Below, piece after piece: positions 1 to 6,130 of a DNA stretch of 6,575 nucleotides (its first letter is position 1; each line of letters starts with the position of its first letter). The notes beneath the pieces were generated by a model. It ran no database searches, was not told the origin of the DNA, and saw only the letters and a list, made by a program, of their open reading frames with translations. This stretch comes from H2-BAC3 sp045863035 (GTDB lineage: Bacteria > Bacteroidota > Ignavibacteria > Ignavibacteriales > Ignavibacteriaceae). The DNA lies in assembly GCA_045863035.1 (NCBI GenBank), contig BTUV01000128.1:1-6575 (forward strand), written 5' to 3'. The position numbers and the translations under genes were made by a program.

Positions 1-10
1 AGTAAAAATA

Positions 11-74
11 GAGACGATGCAATCGCCGGCACGAACCCTGAATATATATAATACCTTTGCTATTGCGTCGTCTC
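11..74. repeat. 13-bp inverted repeat downstream of the GH3 gene; possible terminator or dispersed palindrome
   Basis: GAGACGATGCAAT (11-23) faces ATTGCGTCGTCTC (62-74) across a 38-base spacer. Twelve pairs are Watson-Crick and one is T18/G67. In plus-strand RNA that pair is an acceptable U-G wobble; in minus-strand RNA it becomes a C-A mismatch. The repeat lies about 60 bases past the stop of the minus-strand GH3 gene, and reading that strand the distal arm is followed by TATTTTTACT, so it could act as an intrinsic terminator with a long loop. The arm sequence AGAGACG...CGTCTC also resembles small dispersed palindromes seen in many cyanobacterial and Bacteroidota-type genomes. That resemblance is from memory and was not searched. 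Confidence 0.55.
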
Positions 75-134
75 GCTGGTGTGTCCATACAGATTCTCCC
101 TATATACGTCAGGGTACGATATATCATATTATTC

Positions 135-3100
135 CTACCTCACCAACAGCATTTTAATAACCGGTTGTCTGCTGTCTGATCCTGTAAGGCGGCAGAGGTA
201 CAGTCCTGATGCAAGTCCGGCGCCGTCAAAGTCAACTGTGTGAAGTCCGGGTGCAAACTCCCCCTCTGCTGCCACAGCAGTTTGGCGACCGAGTGAATCA
301 TAAACCCTGAGCGATATATATCCCGGTTCACTGAGCGTGAAACTTATCCTCGTGGAAGGATTAAACGGATTCGGATAATTCTGATGCAGTTCAAATCCCT
401 GCGGCTTCCCTTCTCCTCCGCCGTTCCCCTCATCTGCCCCGGTAATGTTAAACACTTCAATTTCATAAAGCGAATAACCCCACTCTGTTGCTCGTCTGAT
501 TAAAAGCAACCGGAGATACTTTGCTGTTACACTCACTGCAATATCTTCTGTCCCGCCGGTACCGTTAACAGTATGTCGGAGTGTTGTCCAGTTCACAGAA
601 TCAGTGCTGCTCTGCAGGTAATACTCTTTTCCATAAGCTGCCTCCCAAGTGAGCCGTACTAAGTTAAAACTTACTTCGCTTCCAAAATTTATTATTAAGT
701 GCTGAGGGTCAGAAAACGCAGACGACCATCGTGAACCATAGCTTCCGTCCACCGCGCGGTATCCCTCAAGTCCGGGCGCTTCAACGGATGAAACATATAC
801 GGTTTTATTAATTGCAAGATTCTGCGGCGGATGGGGATATACTCTGAAACTTTTTGTTTTAGAATTGTTATCAGTATAGGTTTCATTCATTGCACCATCA
901 GGATTAACCTTTGCCTCAACAATGAACTCTCCCGGAGCCCCTGCCTCCCAGAAGAAACTGCTCCCCTCAGCGGTATCTCCATTCAGCAGCTTCATCCCGC
1001 CTGCAGGAATGCTTGCGCTAAAACTGAGTGATCTGCTCACAGGCACACCGTTTACCAGAAAATCAACCCGGTGAACTGTTCCTGCCGGAGAGGCACCGTT
1101 CCCCCGGTTTACAATGGTAGCGGCAAACTGCACCTTCTGTCCGGGAAGCGGATAGCGGGGAATGCTGTATATGTTGGCTATCTGTAAATCCGGCTTCAGT
1201 TCCGCCTGAGTAAGAGTAAAAGCACCCTCCAGCGGAAGATTGTCAGATGAATTACCCGCACGCAGAATATACTCACCCGGCTCAATTGCATAGGTACCGG
1301 CTGTTTCATCATAGTAATACAAATCCTCCGGTTGTATTTCAAATGTCACTGTTTCGGTTCCCCCAGCAGGTATATATACTTTTTTGAAGGCAATTAGTGA
1401 TTTCAAATCACGGTAAACTGAACTCACCGTTCTGCTCAGATAAAGCTGCACGGTTTCTGTTCCTCCGCGGCTGCTCATGTTTGAAACGGTAATCTGTGCC
1501 TTTACTCTTTTACCGGTCTCAACGGATGGGGTAAGTATGGTAAAATCAGAAAACGCAAATGAGGAGTAGCTCAGCCCGAACCCAAAGGCAAAGCGGGGTA
1601 TATATTCCATCCGGTCAAACCAGCGGTATCCGCAGCCGTAATCATTCCTGAAATCAAAATCGGTTATCAGCGCGCCAAGCTGTGCATCATTTTTAGGGAT
1701 GGTCACCGGCAGCTTTCCTGAAGGATTATATTCTCCAAACAGCACCTTCGCTATAGCATTACCCCCTTCCTGTCCCGGATAAAATGCCTGCATCAGTCCC
1801 TTTACATTCTCTATATATGCTTCTGCTCCGGTTATACCTCCGCTCACCATAATAACTACCACATTCGGATTAACCGCCGCAAGTGCATTGATCATCTGCA
1901 CTTGCTGACCGGGGAGTTCAATTGACCCATTCGCACGGTCCAATCCTTCTCCCTCCTGTGTGGGGTCTAGCCCGCCGAAGAAAAAAACTATTTGTGATTG
2001 GGATGCTTTCTGAAGTGCATCACTGTAGTCAGGAGAAAATCCCCCCGCTATACTGCACCCTTCGGCAAAAAATACTTTTGATGCACCCAGTATATTCTCA
2101 ATACCCTGTCTTGGAGAAATACTGTAATAAGGTGTCACCCAACTGCTTCCGGTTCCGTCTGTGCGCATTACGTTTGCGTTCGGTCCAATCACCGCAACGC
2201 TCTGAATGGTATCTTTATATACGGGCAGGATATTGTTTTTATTTTTCAGCAAAACAAGTGATTTCATTCCCGCTTCAAGACAAAGCTGTTGATGCGCGGT
2301 ACTGTTTACATCCTGCGGAGAACCGGCAGGAAAGAAATCCATCATCCCTGAAAGAATTTTTGTACGCAAAACATTTCTTACCGCGGCATCAATAACCGCA
2401 ACCGGAAGCTGACCGGAGTTCACCAGAGCAAGCAGATCATTCTGATAATGATCTGAACCCATGCAGATATCATTACCGGCAAGCATTGCCTTGCGTGAGT
2501 TTTTAATTCCGCCCCAGTCAGAAACCACATAAAAAGGAAATCCCCACTGACCGCGTAATATATACGTGAGAAGATTATAACTTTCAGCGGCCTGATCGCC
2601 GTTTATCAGATTATATGCACTCATCACTGAAAACGCCCCCGCATCCTGAACACTTTTCCTGAAGTTCAGTCCGTAATGCTCCATCAGAAGCCGCTGTGTG
2701 AATATATAATTATTATTCGTCCGGTTATTTTGTTTATGTTTTCCGTTATAATGTTTTATTGTTGCAAGCGCCGGTGTTAACTGCACCCCCTGTGTAGCAA
2801 AGCTGTTAATCATCGCGTTAAGGTACGGATCCTCACCGCCGCTCTCCGGTGTTCTTCCGTTACGGGGGTCGCGTGTCATATCCATTGCCGGGCCAAGCAT
2901 CTGATGTTTGCCTTTACCTCGGAACTCCTTCCCCATCGCCTCCCCTACACGGTAAGCAAGTTCGGTATCCCATGTTGCTGCCATACCGATACCGACCGGA
3001 AACGAAGTCGCCAACCCATCTCTTACTCCGTGAGGACCATCAGCCATAACAAAACCGGGAATCCCCAGCCGGAGATTATCCTGCGTGTTCATCCCCCCTT

Positions 3101-3227
3101 CCTTATGAAGCTGAAGAATTTTTTCAGCAAGGGTCATCTGATTCAGGAGCGAGTCAATACGCTGTTCAATGGTCTGCGCGGGGGTGGATGTATATAGAAT
3201 AAGGAGGAAAATAAGATATTTTTTCAT
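135..3227 (-). CDS. Secreted glycoside hydrolase family 3 enzyme (beta-glucosidase-like) with CARDB, F5/8 C and T9SS sorting domains
   Basis: This retaining GH3 enzyme likely removes terminal beta-linked glucose (or xylose) from oligosaccharides outside the cell. Residues 1-17 are a Sec signal peptide (MKK, hydrophobic core, cut before Gln18). The GH3 barrel spans about 20-300: MADGPHGVR (61-69), GRTPESGGEDP (124-134), KHY (158-160), and VVSDWGG (234-240) with nucleophile candidate Asp237. The C-terminal GH3 domain spans about 320-560; EGEGLDR (425-431) offers acid/base candidates Glu425/Glu427. A GH3-type Fn3-like domain follows at 575-660 (ETVQLYLSR). Then come CARDB (678-798), an F5/8 C/CBM32-like domain (801-927), a Gly-rich linker, and a T9SS tag (945-1030, YPNPFNPST). 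The added modules make it longer than the roughly 750 residues usual for the family. It looks intact. Start ATG at 3227 begins the signal peptide; no Shine-Dalgarno is visible, as is common in Bacteroidota. Exact substrate cannot be read from sequence. Confidence 0.95.
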   Translation of the reverse strand: MKKYLIFLLILYTSTPAQTIEQRIDSLLNQMTLAEKILQLHKEGGMNTQDNLRLGIPGFVMADGPHGVRDGLATSFPVGIGMAATWDTELAYRVGEAMGKEFRGKGKHQMLGPAMDMTRDPRNGRTPESGGEDPYLNAMINSFATQGVQLTPALATIKHYNGKHKQNNRTNNNYIFTQRLLMEHYGLNFRKSVQDAGAFSVMSAYNLINGDQAAESYNLLTYILRGQWGFPFYVVSDWGGIKNSRKAMLAGNDICMGSDHYQNDLLALVNSGQLPVAVIDAAVRNVLRTKILSGMMDFFPAGSPQDVNSTAHQQLCLEAGMKSLVLLKNKNNILPVYKDTIQSVAVIGPNANVMRTDGTGSSWVTPYYSISPRQGIENILGASKVFFAEGCSIAGGFSPDYSDALQKASQSQIVFFFGGLDPTQEGEGLDRANGSIELPGQQVQMINALAAVNPNVVVIMVSGGITGAEAYIENVKGLMQAFYPGQEGGNAIAKVLFGEYNPSGKLPVTIPKNDAQLGALITDFDFRNDYGCGYRWFDRMEYIPRFAFGFGLSYSSFAFSDFTILTPSVETGKRVKAQITVSNMSSRGGTETVQLYLSRTVSSVYRDLKSLIAFKKVYIPAGGTETVTFEIQPEDLYYYDETAGTYAIEPGEYILRAGNSSDNLPLEGAFTLTQAELKPDLQIANIYSIPRYPLPGQKVQFAATIVNRGNGASPAGTVHRVDFLVNGVPVSRSLSFSASIPAGGMKLLNGDTAEGSSFFWEAGAPGEFIVEAKVNPDGAMNETYTDNNSKTKSFRVYPHPPQNLAINKTVYVSSVEAPGLEGYRAVDGSYGSRWSSAFSDPQHLIINFGSEVSFNLVRLTWEAAYGKEYYLQSSTDSVNWTTLRHTVNGTGGTEDIAVSVTAKYLRLLLIRRATEWGYSLYEIEVFNITGADEGNGGGEGKPQGFELHQNYPNPFNPSTRISFTLSEPGYISLRVYDSLGRQTAVAAEGEFAPGLHTVDFDGAGLASGLYLCRLTGSDSRQPVIKMLLVR

Positions 3228-3336
3228 TTGAGGAATCTGTAATGTGCGGGGAATATTGAATCTGTCTCCGCGAAACCGGCTGAAGCGGCTTTCTGCAAAT
3301 CCTGATCCGGGGCAGATTTCATATTGTCGGTATTTT

Positions 3337-3351
3337 AATAATCAGATTATT
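3337..3351. promoter_or_regulatory. 15-bp perfect palindrome, candidate operator
   Basis: AATAATC, one central A, then GATTATT gives seven perfectly matched positions on each side. It lies 110 bases upstream of the GH3 start and about 195 bases upstream of the plus-strand promoter box, between divergent genes. That is a typical place for a dimeric repressor or activator site. No known regulator is recognised from it, and its AT-richness raises the chance of coincidence. Confidence 0.35.
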
Positions 3352-3381
3352 TAACACAGGAAACTTACGGATTTACCGCCT

Positions 3382-3399
3382 GATTATCTTGATTGTTTT
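3382..3399 (+). repeat. Tandem 9-bp direct repeat, GATTATCTT / GATTGTTTT
   Basis: Two adjacent 9-base units match at 7 of 9 positions, and the first begins with GATTAT like the right half (GATTATT) of the palindrome at 3337-3351. Direct repeats in a divergent promoter region may bind an activator, but two units are too few to be sure. Confidence 0.25.
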
Positions 3400-3544
3400 G
3401 ACTACTGAAATTTATTACTTCTTACTAACAACTTTCTTATGCCGCAGCAGAGTTTTCTTAATCCGGCTGAGAGCCGCCGCCCCATCGCTGCTTTTTCCCC
3501 ATTATTTCAGTCTGTTTTCAGGATTTCTATTAACCATTTTTTCG

Positions 3545-3552
3545 TAATTTTG
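3545..3552 (+). promoter_or_regulatory. Candidate Bacteroidota-type -7 promoter element for the plus-strand gene
   Basis: TAATTTTG matches the Bacteroidota consensus TAnnTTTG at every fixed position and is the only perfect plus-strand match I see in this intergenic region. It would place transcription start near 3556, giving a leader of about 75 bases before the ATG at 3633. No clear TTTG or TTG -33 element lies about 20 bases upstream, which lowers confidence. Confidence 0.45.
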
Positions 3553-3555
3553 TAC

Positions 3556-3589
3556 GGACAAAAGACAGGAAAAAAATCTCTTTTCGTCC
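3556..3589 (+). promoter_or_regulatory. 5' leader stem-loop in the mRNA of the plus-strand gene
   Basis: GGACAAAAGA (3556-3565) pairs with TCTTTT (3579-3584) and GTCC (3586-3589), giving ten base pairs with one bulged C (3585) and a 13-base purine-rich loop. It begins almost exactly where transcription would start from the TAATTTTG box, so it would cap the 5' end of the mRNA. A 5'-end hairpin could protect against RNase E-like decay. It lies over 40 bases from the start codon and does not cover the ribosome binding site. Confidence 0.4.
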
Positions 3590-3622
3590 AAAATGTTTGT
3601 AAAAACAACAACCTAATATGAC

Positions 3623-3626
3623 GAGG
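3623..3626 (+). promoter_or_regulatory. Weak ribosome binding site (GAGG) that supports the start at 3633
   Basis: GAGG lies six bases before ATG 3633. The in-frame ATG at 3618 has only AACAACAACCTA-like sequence before it and would add MTRFI in front of a standard MKK signal peptide. The start at 3633 is therefore preferred. Confidence 0.5.
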
Positions 3627-3632
3627 TTCATA

Positions 3633-5945
3633 ATGAAAAAACATATTGTTCTCATCACCCTTTTCCTTCTCACAATTCCCATGCTCGCTCAGGTCGAAAA
3701 AGTCTGGACCCGGTCGGTAGGCGATACAACGCTCCCCGCCTGGTTTAGCCCGAACGGAAACACCGAGCGCGGATTTGCTTACGGCTATGTAAACAACAAT
3801 CACCGCCTCTATGTGGTTGCCCGCAACGGCGGTCCATCAGTACGAATCCTTGACGGTCTGACCGGCGCTGATGTTGGCACCCTCGATATCAGCACTGTCG
3901 CAGGCGGTACATTTCCCATTAATGATTTCGGCGTAAGCCGTGACGGCAAAATGTATGCAACCAACCTGGTTGTATCTGCTGCCGAAGTATTCAAAATTTA
4001 TCACTGGTCATCTGAGTCTGCAGTCCCGACAGTTGCATTTGAAAGCAATTTTGGCGGTGTTGATACTAAACGACTGGGTGATAACTTTTCCCTTTCAGGT
4101 CTTGCTTCTGATAACACACTTCGCCTCTGGGCAGTGAATGCTCCCGCAAACAAGGTTCATGTCTTCAAGACCACCAACAACGGCTTAAACTTTGTTGAAG
4201 ATTTTGTGATTCAGCTTCCCGCTCTCAGTTTTGGCGGAGCTCCTTCTGTATATCCTCTCGAAGAAGATTCGCTGATTATCATTAACAGTTCCGGTAAAAA
4301 CGTTCTGGCATATACCTGGGGCGGGCAGTTTTATGCTGCTGTTCCCGGCGGACAGATCAGCACGGGAACCACTACAACCATAGTTGCCCCCATTGGCAAA
4401 AGAGGCGGCGGCATTTACGCTTTCCAGTTCACAACGGTTGCGGCACCCGGCTCTAATAATGTACGCATTGTGGATACCGATGGTGAAGGCCCTGATTATT
4501 TCAAAACATACGCCATCACTCCTTCACTGGGCGGCAATGCCAACCCGAACGGTACCGGAGATGTTGATTTCTTCTACGATGAGCAGTCCGATGTTGTATA
4601 TATGTATGCTCTTGCAACCAACAACGGCGTTGGCTTATATAAGATAACCACCCCGATGATTGTTAACGGACGCTTCCACGAAGACTACTGGGATCTTGCT
4701 CATTCACAAAATGAAAATCAGGGCTTCGGTCCTAATATCAATGTTAGAAGAGTTAATCACCGTGTTGAAGGCGGAAAACTCTATCTGAGCATCGAAGGTA
4801 AGCTTGACAGAACCAATAATAATGGTATTGCTCTTTTTATCGGCCTTTCAAACCTTCAGGGGCAGGGCGCTCCGGGTAACACAGCCCTTGGCGGCGTAAC
4901 AAACGGCGGTCACCTCTTCGGAGCAACTGCAAATCCCAACTTCCGTGTCGGATTTGAAACCCATTATGCATTCGTAATCAATCCGGGCGGTAATGATTCA
5001 ACCGTATATATAGATGCCGCAAAATATACCTCAAGCCAGAAACTTGGCGCCTATATCGGTTCAGCCGGTGTTCTCGGCGGAGCGCGTCAGGGTCCTGGTC
5101 CGGGTTCATTCTTCACGGAAAACTCCATCACCTTTGCCTATGACAGTGCATGGGGTCACAGAAGAGGATGGGAAATGGCTATACCTCTTTCTGAAATCGG
5201 CAATCCCGGATATAATGACAATATCGTAGTCTTTGCAGTAGTGGTTTCATCAACCGCGTACTTCAGTGATGTAACCGTTCCGGGCAACGTAACCGGAGGT
5301 AATCCCGGATTTGACATCAACTGGATTACACAACCGGGCGGACCTTATTTCAGCATGCCTCAGGGACTCCCCGTTGAACTGAGCGCATTCACTGCATCAG
5401 CATCAGGTTCCACCGTTGTGCTCGAATGGACAACTGCATCCGAACTAAATAACCGCGGTTTTGAAATTCAGCGCAGTTCCGACGGCAGCACCTGGGCCAA
5501 TGTCGGATTTGTGGCCGGCAGAGGAAATACGGCAGAACTTAGCAGCTACCGCTTCTCTGAAGATGTTGCTTCCGGTTCATATATATACCGCCTGAAGCAG
5601 ATTGACTTTGACGGAACATTCAGCTACAGCAGTAATGTAAGCGTGAATGTGAACGTTACAGCGCCGGTCAGCTTTGCGGTTGAGCAGAACTTCCCTAATC
5701 CCTTCAACCCTGAAACTGAAATCCGTTACGCACTCCCTGTCAGCGGTATGGTTACTCTTACCGTATATAACGCACTCGGCCAGGAAGTAAGCCGTTTGGT
5801 TAATGGTATGCAGGAGTCCGGCTATCACTCAGTCAGATTCTCCGGTAATACCCTTGCAAGCGGACTCTATATCTACCGCCTCACCTTCCGCGGTCAGGAC
5901 GGCACCATGAATGTTGTTGAGAAGAAAATGACGATGGTGAAATAA
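3633..5945 (+). CDS. Secreted T9SS-cargo protein of unknown function: propeller-like N-terminal half, CBM9/DOMON-like middle, Fn3-like and sorting domain
   Basis: The function is not recognised. The 770-residue protein starts with a Sec signal peptide (1-19, cut near LAQ). Residues 21-340 contain repeated short beta-strand blades (GFAYGYVNNNHRLYVVAR, GKMYATNL, NTLRLWAVN, DVVYMYALATNNGVGLYKI), which suggests a beta-propeller; it recalls a Bacteroidota domain of unknown function (DUF4623 is my best guess, unverified). Residues 345-565 (KLYLSIEGKL, GIALFIGLS, GWEMAIPLSEIG, AYFSDVTVPGN) look like a CBM9/DOMON-type sandwich. Residues 579-675 form an Fn3-like module (LPVELSAFTA, WTTASELNNRGFEIQRS). 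Residues 680-770 form a T9SS type A sorting domain (NFPNPFNPETEI, LASGLYIYRL, VEKKMTMVK). No catalytic motif is visible. Its divergent neighbour is the GH3 enzyme, so polymer binding at the surface is possible but inferred. A strong terminator follows, so it is probably transcribed alone. Confidence 0.93.
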   Translation: MKKHIVLITLFLLTIPMLAQVEKVWTRSVGDTTLPAWFSPNGNTERGFAYGYVNNNHRLYVVARNGGPSVRILDGLTGADVGTLDISTVAGGTFPINDFGVSRDGKMYATNLVVSAAEVFKIYHWSSESAVPTVAFESNFGGVDTKRLGDNFSLSGLASDNTLRLWAVNAPANKVHVFKTTNNGLNFVEDFVIQLPALSFGGAPSVYPLEEDSLIIINSSGKNVLAYTWGGQFYAAVPGGQISTGTTTTIVAPIGKRGGGIYAFQFTTVAAPGSNNVRIVDTDGEGPDYFKTYAITPSLGGNANPNGTGDVDFFYDEQSDVVYMYALATNNGVGLYKITTPMIVNGRFHEDYWDLAHSQNENQGFGPNINVRRVNHRVEGGKLYLSIEGKLDRTNNNGIALFIGLSNLQGQGAPGNTALGGVTNGGHLFGATANPNFRVGFETHYAFVINPGGNDSTVYIDAAKYTSSQKLGAYIGSAGVLGGARQGPGPGSFFTENSITFAYDSAWGHRRGWEMAIPLSEIGNPGYNDNIVVFAVVVSSTAYFSDVTVPGNVTGGNPGFDINWITQPGGPYFSMPQGLPVELSAFTASASGSTVVLEWTTASELNNRGFEIQRSSDGSTWANVGFVAGRGNTAELSSYRFSEDVASGSYIYRLKQIDFDGTFSYSSNVSVNVNVTAPVSFAVEQNFPNPFNPETEIRYALPVSGMVTLTVYNALGQEVSRLVNGMQESGYHSVRFSGNTLASGLYIYRLTFRGQDGTMNVVEKKMTMVK

Positions 5946-5971
5946 GCGGAAAGAAGAATTATTCCCCTGAT

Positions 5972-6011
5972 AAAGCGGGGACGGGTTTTGCACTCGTCCC
6001 CGTTTTTATTT
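5972..6011 (+). terminator. Rho-independent terminator of the secreted-protein gene
   Basis: CGGGGACG (5976-5983) pairs perfectly with CGTCCCCG (5995-6002). The stem extends inward by G-U, G-C and U-A pairs to a 5-base loop and is followed at once by TTTTTATTTT. It lies about 30 bases after the TAA stop. GC-rich stem, small loop and T tract are all present, and the T tract fits plus-strand termination only. Confidence 0.92.
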
Positions 6012-6089
6012 TAAACTAAAAATGGGGTTTTTGCCCGCTAACCCGGGGATAGCAAGGAAAGCATAGACAGTAAGCACAAAAAATTATTC

Positions 6090-6130
6090 CTCTGCGGTCT
6101 TTGCGTAAACTCTGCTTAACTCTGCGTTAA
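6090..6130 (+). repeat. Four-unit degenerate CTCTGCG repeat
   Basis: Four units of 9-11 bases follow one another: CTCTGCGGT (6090-6098), CTTTGCGTAAA (6099-6109), CTCTGCTTAA (6110-6119) and CTCTGCGTTAA (6120-6130), followed by AAAA. The region has no coding character. Similar CTTTGCG/CTCTGCG strings recur as non-coding dispersed repeats in many Bacteroidota and cyanobacterial genomes; this is from memory and was not searched here. The preceding stretch 6051-6076 (AGCAAGGAAAGCATAGACAG and onward) may be a decayed opposite-strand arm rich in GCA/AAG. Confidence 0.6.

Larger units (their letters stand above)
3228..3632. other. Divergent intergenic region (405 bases) between the two secreted-protein genes
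   Basis: Neither strand carries a convincing gene. The contents are a 15-bp palindrome (3337-3351), a tandem direct repeat (3382-3399), a small CGGCT-GAG-AGCCG hairpin (3464-3476), a plus-strand TAnnTTTG box (3545-3552) and a leader hairpin (3556-3589). For the minus-strand GH3 gene only 7-of-8 matches to TAnnTTTG are present (for example TAAGTTTC, the complement of 3360-3367), with no good -33 element, so its promoter is not assigned. The length is generous for two start sites and leaves room for shared regulation. Confidence 0.7.

Noticed and set aside
1922..2395. A 157-codon plus-strand open frame
   Set aside because: It lies wholly antisense inside the well-supported GH3 gene, has no recognisable motif and has low-complexity, His/Pro-rich composition typical of a shadow frame.
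3201..3207. AAGGAGG, a strong Shine-Dalgarno-like string on the plus strand
   Set aside because: It lies inside the GH3 signal-peptide region on the opposite strand and no plausible plus-strand gene starts after it.
3439..3621. A 60-codon plus-strand open frame in the intergenic region
   Set aside because: It has no ribosome binding site, overlaps the candidate promoter and leader hairpin, and resembles no known protein.
3618..3632. Upstream in-frame ATG of the second gene
   Set aside because: It lacks a Shine-Dalgarno sequence and would put MTRFI before a standard MKK signal peptide; ATG 3633 with GAGG is better.
3507..3803. A 98-codon minus-strand open frame overlapping the start of the second gene
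   Set aside because: It is antisense to a clear signal peptide and propeller region and has no supporting motif.
6025..6044. GGGTT/AACCC hairpin after the main terminator
   Set aside because: It is a five-pair stem with a 10-base loop and no T tract, too weak to call.
6090..6130. CTCTGCG repeat considered as a CRISPR array
   Set aside because: The units are 9-11 bases, degenerate and without spacers.
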